From positions 1 to 64,000 of IMG/VR virus record IMGVR_UViG_3300030329_005017: a stretch of DNA of 64,000 nucleotides; one strand, 5' to 3'. The DNA is from a virus. Position numbers and translations under genes: made by a program. This document shows, piece by piece, positions 27,680 through 36,496 of this stretch (position 1 is its first letter; each line of letters starts with the position of its first letter). Under the pieces are notes generated by a model, which saw only the letters and a program-made list of their open reading frames with translations, did no database searches and was not told the DNA's origin.

Positions 27680-30187
27680 ATGGGCAAGAAGAAGAAAAAG
27701 AATAAGTCTCGCCGTGCGCAGGTTGCCAGACCTGTTGCTACTTCAACTTCAAATTTCTCTAAAGATACATTAGTTAGTGTTATTCTTATTGCTGAGTCTG
27801 TAGATGATGATGGTCTATATACAGTAATCAAGAATGTCGTAGAAGAGCAAACTCATAAGAAGATTGATTTGATTGTTTCTTCTTTTAGAGAAGAAGAAGA
27901 GTGCAAAGATATCATGGAGCGCGCTTCTAAACTACATTTGGATGTTCGGTGGGTATTTCATAAGCCAGAGAATAACTTTATTGATCCTTTGTCAGCATTG
28001 GCTGAAGGTGAAGTTGTTTTTTATAAGACTACAAATAACTGTTTGTGGTTTCCTCGACACATTCAAGTTCATCTCGACAACTATAACAAAGATAGTGGTT
28101 ACGGCTTCTCTCTGAGTAGGATAGAGCAGAGAAACCTTGATAACCCCGATAGCCCTTATTCTACTCTATCTTGGCGTATTGCGAATGTGCCAGAGATTGA
28201 GCATATTATTATTGATGAAATAAGTCATATCGGTCATGTTGAAACTGATTGGGGTCAGTGCTTAAGAGATAACAAAGGACAACCTGTTTTCTTTGCCGGT
28301 CTTGTATTGAAGCAATGGATTGGTGATAAGAAGTTGCGCGGAGGTATTCCCGATGAAATTACAGTTATCGAATGGAAGAGCCGCCACGAAGAAGGACAGC
28401 AACCCAATCAACCCGACATGGAAGAGCTTTATGGGCAAGTTGCACCACCCGAAAGAACAGAGCCTGAAGAAGAGGTAATCGAAACCGAAGAAGGGTTGGA
28501 GATTAAATATAACTTTCCAACTATTATGGGTAGTGTTCATCACAATGAATATTGTGATAAGATTATGGACATTGTTAATAACCAAGATACTATTGAAAGT
28601 ATTGCTCTTAAGAGAACAATGGGTATGGGTGATGTTATTTTGGTTGAGCCTATTATTAAGAAGCTCAAGGAGAAGTGGAACGCACCTGTTACTCTTTATA
28701 CTGGTAAGGCTGATATAGTTGAGTATTTTAAGAATAAACCAGATAAGGTTGAGACTATTGATGAAGAAATGGTAGTCAAGGATGGGTTGCATGATAAGCC
28801 TGAGCAGTTGAAGATAGACTTAGACTTGTCTTATGAGAGTCGTTTAAACTGCCAGTTTGTAGATGCCTATAGTAGAGTTGCAGGTATTGAGTTTGAAGAT
28901 GTAAAAGATAAACACCCACAACTTGTTTGCGCTGATGACCCAATCATTACTGATAAGAAGTATGTAGTAGTTGGTGCTGATGGTAGTGGTTGGCCTGGCA
29001 AGTCATGGCCTGTTGAAAAGTATGCTGAAGTTATTGACTATGTAAGAAGTATGGGTTATGAAGTTTATGAGACAGGTTACGAAGTTACTGATAGAACAGA
29101 CAAAACCTATCATGCTTGTGATTTAAAAACAGCAGTTAATCTATTAGCTCATTGTGAGTTTTATATTGGCGCTGACAATGGAAACATTCATATCGCTCGT
29201 AGTTTTAATAAACCATGTGTAGCTATTAATGGAGCAGCATTGACATATCTTTCTAATCCAAATAGAGATGATATTATTTATGTAGAAGATCCAAGCAATG
29301 GTGGTTATGGAATCAAGCATCGCCAGTTCTTCAATCTTACAGAGCAGGGAATAACATTCGTCCCTCTGTTTGAAGAAGATCCATCCAGTGGTTTGAATAA
29401 TGTTGAAGTGTCTCATGTTACTGACGCTATTGATAAACTATTTTCTACTCAAGAAGGTCGTAAGTTTTCAATGAATATATCGGGTTCTATTTCGCAAAAA
29501 GATAAGATTCCCGGCTTCGCTTATTACAAAGATGAAACTGGCACCTATCATCGCGAGAATCCTGCTTATCATCCCGATCAAAGAATCAATATCTCTATGG
29601 TCTATGAAGAGCAAAAAGATCAGATATGGGAAAACAACTTTGAAAGCATCCATGATGAAATTAAAACTCAGTGGAACGGCAACCCACAACAGCCAACTAT
29701 TTTGGATTTAGGTTGTAATATGGGTATCTTTATTAATGGTATGTATGAGAAAGGCTTTACTGATGTTACGGGCTATGATATTAATAGAATGTCGATAGAT
29801 AGAGGTAAAGAGGTTTATAAAAATATTTCTGATAAGTTGATTGTAAAAGATGTGAGCGGCACTATTGAAGAGGAAGAAAAGTATGATGTGATATTGGCAA
29901 GCGACATTATTAGCTATGTAGGCTCACCTAGCGACACTATCGCCAACATTAGCAAGCTACTCAAACAAGATGGCGTGTGTTACTTAAACTCCATTATTAT
30001 TGATAGTGATAGATTTGAGCAAGATCCAAGAGGATATCCTCCGGTTGGCAACGGTGAGCACATAACCTTATTCACTTCTGATGGTTTAAAGAAGATACTT
30101 GCTGATAATGGATTAATACAAGAAAAGTATGGTGAGTGGGACAGCGATGATGAACAGATGATTTTTTGGAGGTTGAAGAAAGGATAA
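27680..30187 (+). CDS. Three-domain GT2/GT9/methyltransferase fusion
   Basis: 835 residues and three enzyme domains in a row. After a basic N-terminus (KKKKKNKSRR), residues about 30-150 look like a GT-A (GT2) nucleotide-binding half. Residues about 285-600 look like a heptosyltransferase-type GT9 protein: KRTMGMGDVILVEPIIKKLK near 307, GADGSGWPGKSWP near 431, and FYIGADNGNIHIARSFNKP near 495. Residues about 660-830 are a class I SAM methyltransferase (ILDLGCNMGIF, then DVILASDIISYVG). It opens the sugar operon. Substrates are unknown; the GT9 part fits heptose transfer. A separate role for the N-terminal half is unproven. Confidence 0.7.
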   Translation: MGKKKKKNKSRRAQVARPVATSTSNFSKDTLVSVILIAESVDDDGLYTVIKNVVEEQTHKKIDLIVSSFREEEECKDIMERASKLHLDVRWVFHKPENNFIDPLSALAEGEVVFYKTTNNCLWFPRHIQVHLDNYNKDSGYGFSLSRIEQRNLDNPDSPYSTLSWRIANVPEIEHIIIDEISHIGHVETDWGQCLRDNKGQPVFFAGLVLKQWIGDKKLRGGIPDEITVIEWKSRHEEGQQPNQPDMEELYGQVAPPERTEPEEEVIETEEGLEIKYNFPTIMGSVHHNEYCDKIMDIVNNQDTIESIALKRTMGMGDVILVEPIIKKLKEKWNAPVTLYTGKADIVEYFKNKPDKVETIDEEMVVKDGLHDKPEQLKIDLDLSYESRLNCQFVDAYSRVAGIEFEDVKDKHPQLVCADDPIITDKKYVVVGADGSGWPGKSWPVEKYAEVIDYVRSMGYEVYETGYEVTDRTDKTYHACDLKTAVNLLAHCEFYIGADNGNIHIARSFNKPCVAINGAALTYLSNPNRDDIIYVEDPSNGGYGIKHRQFFNLTEQGITFVPLFEEDPSSGLNNVEVSHVTDAIDKLFSTQEGRKFSMNISGSISQKDKIPGFAYYKDETGTYHRENPAYHPDQRINISMVYEEQKDQIWENNFESIHDEIKTQWNGNPQQPTILDLGCNMGIFINGMYEKGFTDVTGYDINRMSIDRGKEVYKNISDKLIVKDVSGTIEEEEKYDVILASDIISYVGSPSDTIANISKLLKQDGVCYLNSIIIDSDRFEQDPRGYPPVGNGEHITLFTSDGLKKILADNGLIQEKYGEWDSDDEQMIFWRLKKG

Positions 30188-30190
30188 ATA

Positions 30191-30637
30191 ATGACTGCAG
30201 GTTATTTGTTGGATTTATTTATTATCAATCAAGTTCGCAAAGAAGAGCTTGGTAATAAGATTGATGGAGAAGTCAAACAGGATTTAATGAAACAAGATGG
30301 CCATCTTCTAAAAGAGATTGGCAAAATGTTGATTGAAGTTGCGGACGGAAAGAGACCAGGGATCTTTGCGAAGCATAAAGTTTATGATCAGGGTGTTGGT
30401 GAAATGGACAACGATAATTTAATCCTAACATTATATAAGCTTTATGAACGACATAGAGAGCTATGGTATTTAGAAGACCTTCGGCGCGATCTAAATAATA
30501 GCGATAAAACCAGATTGGACGCTTGCGACAGGGTTAGTATCGCAAACAAAAAGCGAAATGATTTGGTAGAGAATGTTGATCGTATTATCAATAATCGTTT
30601 GAAGCAAACTAAAATATGGGGAACTACATCCGAATGA
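30191..30637 (+). CDS. Helical protein in sugar operon, unknown function
   Basis: 148 residues, almost entirely helical by composition. It contains DLFIINQVRKEELGNKI near the N-terminus and a charged C-terminal helix (SIANKKRNDLVENVDRII). No catalytic or metal-binding motif. It is coupled by ATGA to the RmlD-like gene behind it and follows the GT fusion by only 3 nt, so it is part of the sugar operon. Function not recognised. Confidence 0.55.
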   Translation: MTAGYLLDLFIINQVRKEELGNKIDGEVKQDLMKQDGHLLKEIGKMLIEVADGKRPGIFAKHKVYDQGVGEMDNDNLILTLYKLYERHRELWYLEDLRRDLNNSDKTRLDACDRVSIANKKRNDLVENVDRIINNRLKQTKIWGTTSE

Positions 30638-31557
30638 AAAAAGTAGCGGTCACTGGCTCTAATGGGCAGCTTGTTTCTGATCTAATAAATGTGTTATCTT
30701 TTGGAGAGCATTGTGAGTATGAGGTATTTCCTTTCACAAGAGAAGAGTTAGACGTAACAGATGTTGAAAATGTAAGTTATGTTTTTGATGACTTGAATCC
30801 CGATGTTTGGGTTCAAGGCGCTTCTTATCATGTAGTTGAAGAAATTAATAATAACCCTGGTTTAGCAGCTGAAATAAATGTCGCTTCGCTTCATACCATT
30901 TCTAACTTGTGTAATGAATACGACACTACTCTTATTAACTTCTCTACCAACTATGTTTTTGATGGCGGATATATGCCGGTTGAGGGTTTTAGAGCATTAG
31001 AGCATTACAATGAACATGATGTTCCTAATCCTGTAAATCTTTATGGTATTTTAAAATATGCTGGCGAAAGAGTTGTGGCTACTACTGCTGAAAAGTATTA
31101 CAATATTAGAGTAAGTGGCTTGTTTTCAAAGCAGGGTAGTAGAGCCAAAAATGGTAGGTGTTTCCCCAGTATTATTTTGAATGAGTTAGATAAGCAAGGT
31201 AGGGCTGATGTGGTTTCAGATCAAGTTATTAACCTTACATACACTCCCACGGCAGCCAAGTGGGTAGAGAAAATGATCAGAAAAGAAGGAGAAGATGTAT
31301 ATGGTCTTTATCATTTAGTTAATAGGGGTGATGTTACTTGGTATGAAGCAGCTCAAGAAATAGGGGCACTTATAGGTAGGTTTGGTGATGTGTATCCCAT
31401 AGAGAGTGGCGAGTTTTATTCAAACCTTAAGCGACCGTTGCATACACCCATGAATCCAACAAAGTTAGAAGATACATTTCAAGATGATAAAGATGACACC
31501 ATTCCCTATTTGAGAGATGATTTAGCAAACTATTTAAAAGAAATAGGGAGAATGTAA
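30634..31557 (+). CDS. dTDP-4-dehydrorhamnose reductase-like SDR (RmlD type)
   Basis: About 307 residues from the ATG at 30634, which overlaps the preceding stop (ATGA); an upstream in-frame ATG at 30616 is less likely. Extended SDR fold: TGSNGQLVSDLI as the NAD(P)-binding glycine motif, DVTD, the NFSTNYVFDGG strand with the catalytic Thr region, and the YxxxK pair in NLYGILKYAGE. RmlD enzymes reduce the 4-keto group of dTDP-sugars. In this operon it could act on a heptose or deoxysugar intermediate; exact substrate unknown. Confidence 0.75.
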   Translation: MKKVAVTGSNGQLVSDLINVLSFGEHCEYEVFPFTREELDVTDVENVSYVFDDLNPDVWVQGASYHVVEEINNNPGLAAEINVASLHTISNLCNEYDTTLINFSTNYVFDGGYMPVEGFRALEHYNEHDVPNPVNLYGILKYAGERVVATTAEKYYNIRVSGLFSKQGSRAKNGRCFPSIILNELDKQGRADVVSDQVINLTYTPTAAKWVEKMIRKEGEDVYGLYHLVNRGDVTWYEAAQEIGALIGRFGDVYPIESGEFYSNLKRPLHTPMNPTKLEDTFQDDKDDTIPYLRDDLANYLKEIGRM

Positions 31558-32786
31558 TGTTAGAAAAGATTCAAGAGTATATAAACTCTGGAACAAACAT
31601 CTTTAATCCACAAGCTAAAATCATTGCTAACATAGATAATGTAATGGAGTTTTTGGAAACCAAAAATACTGCTCCAGTGTTGGTTGAGATCGATCCAAGT
31701 AATGCCTGTAATCATGGATGTTACTTCTGTATTTCTTCATACATCCACCTGCCCGAATCTAAAGAGCTTGAAACATTTGATAGGTCTATCATGCCTAAAG
31801 AGATTTTGATGAGCGTATGCGAGGACTTGGTGGACATGGGAGTAAAAGCAGTTAACTGGACTGGCGGCGGCGAACCTACACTAAACCAACATCTTAAAGG
31901 CGCTATTCAGTATATGGGAAAAAATAATATTCCTATGGGTATGTTTACTAATGGCGCACTATTAGACAAGTTTGACTTGTTTGAAACACTTGTTAAAAAT
32001 ATGACTTGGGTTAGAATATCCGTAGATGCTGGCACAGCAGAAACCTACAACCATATTAGAAGACCAGGACGTGGGCAAGATTGGAATAAGATGCGACAGA
32101 ATCTTACACGTTTAATAGATACCAATAATGAGCATGGTAAGAAAATAGACATTGGTGTAGGTATGGTTATTACGCCAGACACTTATACAGAGATAGTAGA
32201 TTACGCAAATGCGTTTAAGGATTTTGATTTAGATTATTGCCAGTTCAAACCAGAGATTGTAAATCGTGAAAGAGAAGAAGGTATTCAGCGGGATGTTGAT
32301 TTTTGGAACGAAAAGGTTGAGCCATTAGTTGAAGAAGCTAGAGATATATTAGGTGACAAGTTTCAAATGAATGGCTACAAGATTACTGACTTGGGTGAAG
32401 ATCCAGAACTTTTTGGCAGGCACTATAAGAAGTGTTTAGGTTCCCAGATACAACCCTGTATTGGTGCTGATGGTCATGTTTATGTTTGCCCTAACCAGCG
32501 AGGATATAAACAGTATAGTTATGGCTCGTTACATGATGCCAGCTTCTATGACATTTGGAATGATTTGCAGGCTCGTCAAGCAGTAATGCATCAAATAGAT
32601 GATGTAGAATGTTTTAAGTTTTGCACACAACTCTGTAAGCCACACGAATCTAATAAGATGGTTTGGTATCTATATGAAGAACATAGTAAGGTAAAGACGG
32701 AAGAAGATAAACAGCAATTCAAGAGTATTCTGAATGAGGCAAAAGAAAAAGTTTCGGGCTCTATAAAGCATAAAGAGTTTATTTAA
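31557..32786 (+). CDS. Radical SAM protein with SPASM-like C-terminus
   Basis: 409 residues. The 4Fe-4S motif CNHGCYFC (C51, C55, C58) is the CxxxCxxC of radical SAM enzymes, followed by the WTGGGEPTLN SAM-binding strand. The C-terminus (CLGSQIQPCIGADGHVYVCP, then CFKFCTQLC) has the Cys spacing of a SPASM or twitch domain that holds extra iron-sulfur clusters. Such enzymes carry out radical rearrangements, epimerisations or dehydrogenations. Located between an RmlD-like and a HAD gene, it may modify a sugar or a peptide. The reaction cannot be read from the sequence. Confidence 0.82.
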   Translation: MLEKIQEYINSGTNIFNPQAKIIANIDNVMEFLETKNTAPVLVEIDPSNACNHGCYFCISSYIHLPESKELETFDRSIMPKEILMSVCEDLVDMGVKAVNWTGGGEPTLNQHLKGAIQYMGKNNIPMGMFTNGALLDKFDLFETLVKNMTWVRISVDAGTAETYNHIRRPGRGQDWNKMRQNLTRLIDTNNEHGKKIDIGVGMVITPDTYTEIVDYANAFKDFDLDYCQFKPEIVNREREEGIQRDVDFWNEKVEPLVEEARDILGDKFQMNGYKITDLGEDPELFGRHYKKCLGSQIQPCIGADGHVYVCPNQRGYKQYSYGSLHDASFYDIWNDLQARQAVMHQIDDVECFKFCTQLCKPHESNKMVWYLYEEHSKVKTEEDKQQFKSILNEAKEKVSGSIKHKEFI

Positions 32787-32837
32787 GTTTGCCTTTTTAT
32801 TAAGATAAGTATCACTAATATGTAAAGGAGAATGGTT

Positions 32838-33284
32838 ATGATGCGTTGGGTATTCGACCTTGATAACACACTTGTTAATACAAAAGGTAGCGATTACGAA
32901 AACAGCACGCCTATTCCCGAAGCTATTGCCAAGGTAAGAGGATATAAAGATCGAGGCGATCATATTATTATTATGACAGCCAGAGGTTCGGGTAGTAAGG
33001 TAGATTGGAGAGATTTTACTGAGAAGCAACTCAACAAGTTTGGTATTCCATACGATCAGCTTATTGTTGGTTTGAAGCCCGGCGGCGTGGATGTGTTCGT
33101 AGATGACAAAGCAATCAACGCTTTGGACTGGCTGGCGGATGAAGAAAGAGCTTTGAGTAGAGTAGAAACGAAAGAGCATAAGAAGGGCGTTCAGCTTTTC
33201 GATCCTTTCTTCCCTTATGCTAAAAGCATTTTTGATGAGTTGGGTGTTGATCCCGATGATTACCCAAAGAAGAGAGATGACTAA
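32838..33284 (+). CDS. HAD-family phosphatase
   Basis: About 148 residues. The start at 32838 is preferred because the strong Shine-Dalgarno AAAGGAG lies 7 nt upstream; an ATG at 32832 is too close to it, and 32841 is also possible. HAD motifs are clear: FDLDNTLVNT (motif I, nucleophile and acid Asp), IIMTARG (motif II), and KPGGVDVFVDDKAI (motifs III/IV). This short, capless type occurs in capsule and heptose loci. It is a candidate for the bisphosphate phosphatase step (GmhB role) missing from the pathway here, an inference from context. Confidence 0.75.
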   Translation: MMRWVFDLDNTLVNTKGSDYENSTPIPEAIAKVRGYKDRGDHIIIMTARGSGSKVDWRDFTEKQLNKFGIPYDQLIVGLKPGGVDVFVDDKAINALDWLADEERALSRVETKEHKKGVQLFDPFFPYAKSIFDELGVDPDDYPKKRDD

Positions 33285-33835
33285 TGGCACAAGCAGCAAC
33301 TGACATGAAACATGGTGGCAGATTCCACATGGATGATAGAGGAATCCGATACTGCGACATTTTTCCGGAAATCGGTAAGGGAGATATAAATGTTTCTGTC
33401 ATTGAGCCTGAAGCAGCTGCTATGTGGCATAGACATAGACAGCAAGCTGATTATCAGTTGGTTATAAAGGGTTCGCTAAAAATTGGTATGTGTAATATGC
33501 CTAACACTGGTTTTGATTTTTTTCGACCAGATGATGTTGTGAAATCCATAGAAGATTATCAAGCCCCCTTTGTGGCGGAATGGCCGCAAATTAAAGAAAA
33601 ATATGGACTAGATGATTGGAGTGACGAGCCAGAAGTTAGGTGGCATTATTTGAGTGAAAGAAACGCTAATGATGGAGCTTTGTATATCCCCACTGGTTTG
33701 TGGCACGGCTGTTATAACTATACCAACGAACCTGCTATACTTATCTATCACATCACTAATAAGTATGATGGGACGGATGAAGAAAGAATGAGTCCCTATA
33801 TGGCAATGTGGGATTATGAGAGAAAAGATCATTAA
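33284..33835 (+). CDS. Cupin, RmlC-like sugar epimerase
   Basis: 183 residues with a double-stranded beta-helix (cupin) pattern: MWHRHRQQADYQLVIKGSLK and IPTGLWHGCYNYTNEPAILI. The ending HITNKYDGTDEERMSP resembles dTDP-4-dehydrorhamnose 3,5-epimerases, where Tyr/Asp/Arg of this region shape the active site. RmlC enzymes epimerise 4-keto sugars at C3 and C5. It overlaps the neighbours by single bases. It would pair logically with the RmlD-like reductase 1.7 kb upstream. Confidence 0.66.
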   Translation: MAQAATDMKHGGRFHMDDRGIRYCDIFPEIGKGDINVSVIEPEAAAMWHRHRQQADYQLVIKGSLKIGMCNMPNTGFDFFRPDDVVKSIEDYQAPFVAEWPQIKEKYGLDDWSDEPEVRWHYLSERNANDGALYIPTGLWHGCYNYTNEPAILIYHITNKYDGTDEERMSPYMAMWDYERKDH

Positions 33836-34881
33836 TGGTTGATCATTTTTTAGGTGGTGATATTACACACGCTGACGGTGATGTTTATCTTGTAACTGGC
33901 TCGCATGGTCACATTGGAAGCTATATTGTAGAAGAGCTTTGCAAAACAAGAGACAACATACAAATAATCTGTGTTGATAATCTTTACAACGGTATGGTTG
34001 ATAACCTAAAAAAATCAATGTCTATTGCTCAAGAAAGTAATATTTCTATAGTTCCAGTGTTGGCAGATATTACTGATGAATCATTGATGAGAGAGACATT
34101 CTCTAAGTATCGTCCAGATTATGTTTTTCATTGTGCGTCCTATCTTACTTTGGATTCTAACAAATATAAAAGCCGAAGCGTTAAAGTCAATGTGTATGGT
34201 GGGGCTTTGTTATTTGAATTGTGTTTGGAGTTTGATGTTAATAAGGTTGTGTATAGTTCTTCTGCTTCTGTTTATGGCACTCCTACATTAACCCCCACAA
34301 AAGAAGATTATCCTTTTGATGATTGTGTATTATTATATGGAACATCTAAGGTTGGATTAGAATACATTGCTAAGTCCTTTATGGATTTTGGCTTAAACAT
34401 TGTGGGCTTAAGATATTTCAATGTCTATGGTCCTCGACAAAGTTTATCTAATGTCTATACACAAATCGTTCCCAAATGGATTAATGCTATTGCTAACGGC
34501 GAAACCATTACTATCTATGGTGATGGAAAACAAACAATGGATATGATTTTTGGGGCTGATATTGGTAGAGCTAATGTTGCGGCATTGAATAATGATGAGT
34601 GTAAAAATATGTTTATCAATGTAGGCACAGGATTCCAAACTTCTGTTATTAATCTGTTTGAAATGATTTCTTATAGAATGAAAAAACTAATGGGAGATGG
34701 TGTTACTATTGATGTTAAGTATGAAGATCATGATCCCAATCTTGTAAAAAGAAGATGTGCGGATGTAGAGAAAATGCACAAGTATCTCTGTTTTCCGGAA
34801 GTAAGTGTTGATCATGGTATTGACTTAACTTGTAAAGAGCTTTACAAAAGAGCTACTGAATGGCAATCTCATAATGGCTAA
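33835..34881 (+). CDS. NAD-dependent epimerase/dehydratase (GalE-type SDR)
   Basis: 348 residues. Extended SDR with VYLVTGSHGHIGSYIVEELC (GxxGxxG), CVDNLYNG, the conserved VVYSSSASVYG strand, YGTSKVGLE (YxxxK) and RYFNVYGPRQ. These are the normal marks of UDP-glucose 4-epimerase-like enzymes. In heptose operons a family member (HldD) epimerises ADP-heptose at C6, but the sequence resembles GalE more than HldD. It overlaps the next gene by 8 nt. Confidence 0.83.
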   Translation: MVDHFLGGDITHADGDVYLVTGSHGHIGSYIVEELCKTRDNIQIICVDNLYNGMVDNLKKSMSIAQESNISIVPVLADITDESLMRETFSKYRPDYVFHCASYLTLDSNKYKSRSVKVNVYGGALLFELCLEFDVNKVVYSSSASVYGTPTLTPTKEDYPFDDCVLLYGTSKVGLEYIAKSFMDFGLNIVGLRYFNVYGPRQSLSNVYTQIVPKWINAIANGETITIYGDGKQTMDMIFGADIGRANVAALNNDECKNMFINVGTGFQTSVINLFEMISYRMKKLMGDGVTIDVKYEDHDPNLVKRRCADVEKMHKYLCFPEVSVDHGIDLTCKELYKRATEWQSHNG

Positions 34882-35356
34882 TTTGATTTTTAGGTTTGGA
34901 AAAGATAATTTAGATGGATTAGAAAATTGTGTCTTTACAAATGGTTGTTTTGATATTCTTCATCGTGGTCACATAGAGTTATTGAAGTTTGCTTATAGAC
35001 ACTCAATAATGGGTCGGCCAGCAGTTCTTGGTGTAAATGATGATAAAACCATTAGAGAGCTAAAAGGCCCAGATAGACCTGCTATGAAAGAAGAAGATAG
35101 GTTGGCTGTTTTAGGGGCTATAAAGTGGGTAGATTATATTGTAGTTTTTGATACCAAAAGTGTATTTCCCGTAATAGAGGCATTAAAACCTAGTGTGCTG
35201 GTTAAGGGAGGCAACTACTCAAAGAAAGCTTGTGCAGAAACAGATAGAATAGTAGGAGAAGAATACGTTGAAAGTTATGGTGGCAAGGTAATAACAGCAC
35301 CATTGATAGAAGGCATTTCATCTACAAAGATAATAAATAAAATTAGAAAGGCTTAA
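34874..35356 (+). CDS. Heptose-1-phosphate adenylyltransferase (HldE-C/RfaE2 type)
   Basis: 160 residues, the size of a stand-alone RfaE2 domain. The HxGH box is FDILHRGHIELL (H30, H33). RfaE2-specific text follows: GVNDDKTIRELKGPDRP, EEDRLAVLGAIKWVDYIVVF, and LKPSVLVKGGNY, ending EGISSTKIINKI. Such enzymes transfer AMP to heptose 1-phosphate to make ADP-heptose. A glycerol-3-phosphate cytidylyltransferase is an alternative, but the LVKGGNY and SSTKII motifs favour the heptose enzyme. It lies directly upstream of amt. Confidence 0.8.
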   Translation: MANLIFRFGKDNLDGLENCVFTNGCFDILHRGHIELLKFAYRHSIMGRPAVLGVNDDKTIRELKGPDRPAMKEEDRLAVLGAIKWVDYIVVFDTKSVFPVIEALKPSVLVKGGNYSKKACAETDRIVGEEYVESYGGKVITAPLIEGISSTKIINKIRKA

Positions 35357-35362
35357 TAGGTT

Positions 35363-36496
35363 ATGTTAGACATACAGTATATTCTTAGTACATTTTTGTT
35401 GTTGTTTTCAGGCGCACTGGTTTTCTTTATGGCTTGTGGTTTTTCAATGTTGGAGTGTGGTTTAGTTAGGGCAGCAAACGCAGTAGATATTCTTAAGAAG
35501 AATGTAGGGTTATATTGTGTAAGTGCTATCTTTTTTGCTTTTGGTGGATACAGTATAATGTATGGAAACTTTGAAGGTATTGGTCATTCATCAGCAGCAG
35601 ACCTTTTATTTCAAATGGTTTTCGTAGCAACAGCTGCTTCTATTGTTTCTGGCACCATCGCTGAGCGAGCGAGGTTTTGGCCGTTTATGATTGTAGTAGC
35701 TGTGTTGTCTATTATTATTTATCCCATTCAAGGCGCTTGGGCTTGGGGTGGTGGTTGGTTAAGTGAGATAGGGTTTAGTGATTTCGCTGGCTCTACTATT
35801 GTTCATAGTGTTGGTGGTTGGGCAGCCCTTGCAGGTGCTATTCTTTTAGGAGCACGAAAAGGCAGGTATAATAGCGATGGAACAATTAACACATGGCAGT
35901 TTGAACCTTCTAATCTTACAGCAGCCACGATAGGCACATTCATTCTGTGGTTAGGGTGGTTTGGTTTTAATGGTGGTTCTCAACTTGCGATGGCTTCTAA
36001 AGATGATGTTGATGCTATTGCTAATGTATTCGCCAATACTCACATTGCAGCAGTAGCTGGTTCGTTAGCTGCCCTGGCTCTATCAGTAATCAAAATTTCT
36101 CATAAAAAAGGCCGCGGCCTGTTTTTCGATAATAAAGAAGTTAGCCTTCCATTTATGTTGAATGGAGCTTTGGCAGGTTTGGTAGCCATTACTGCTGGTC
36201 CCGACTACCCATCTTTAGAGTTAGCTGTTTTGATTGGAGCTATTGGTGGTGTTATTATGTTTATTGCGACACCTTTGTTTGATAAGGTAAGAGTTGATGA
36301 CCCTGTTGGAGCGCTTTCCGTTCACTTGGTTCCTGGCATTTGGGGAACATTAGCTGTGGGCATTTTCAAAGAAGATGTAAGCTTTCTATCGCAGCTACAA
36401 GGTGTAGGAGCTATTGGTGGGTTTGTATTTGTTACTAGTTTTATTCTTTGGTTTATTTTGAAGAAGACAATGGGAATTAATAGCGAGGAACAATAA
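35363..36496 (+). CDS. amt: Ammonium transporter (Amt family)
   Basis: 377 residues, about 11 membrane helices. Amt signatures: FFMACGFSMLECGLVRAANA near the start, VATAASIVSGTIAERARF (residues 88-105), D140-FAGSTIV-H148 and ALSV-H321-LVPGIWG. H148 and H321 are the twin pore histidines; D140, F87, W126 and the GWFGFNGGS helix (198-206) match conserved positions of the ammonium site. All key residues are present, so it should be functional. It conducts ammonium across the host inner membrane. No PII/GlnK gene is adjacent. It lies between the heptose nucleotidyltransferase and a nuclease gene, with only 6 nt and 0 nt gaps. Confidence 0.94.
   Translation: MLDIQYILSTFLLLFSGALVFFMACGFSMLECGLVRAANAVDILKKNVGLYCVSAIFFAFGGYSIMYGNFEGIGHSSAADLLFQMVFVATAASIVSGTIAERARFWPFMIVVAVLSIIIYPIQGAWAWGGGWLSEIGFSDFAGSTIVHSVGGWAALAGAILLGARKGRYNSDGTINTWQFEPSNLTAATIGTFILWLGWFGFNGGSQLAMASKDDVDAIANVFANTHIAAVAGSLAALALSVIKISHKKGRGLFFDNKEVSLPFMLNGALAGLVAITAGPDYPSLELAVLIGAIGGVIMFIATPLFDKVRVDDPVGALSVHLVPGIWGTLAVGIFKEDVSFLSQLQGVGAIGGFVFVTSFILWFILKKTMGINSEEQ

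Noticed and set aside
28262-28792. A 176-residue open frame on the - strand inside the GT fusion
   Set aside because: The + strand holds the GT9 motif KRTMGMGDVILVEP here; the minus protein is Asn/Ile/Leu-rich and has no ribosome-binding site.
32670-33299. A 209-residue open frame on the - strand
   Set aside because: It lies opposite the HAD phosphatase gene and the end of the radical SAM gene, both with clear motifs and Shine-Dalgarno sites; its protein is low-complexity and Phe/Leu-rich, as expected for the shadow of an AT-rich coding strand.
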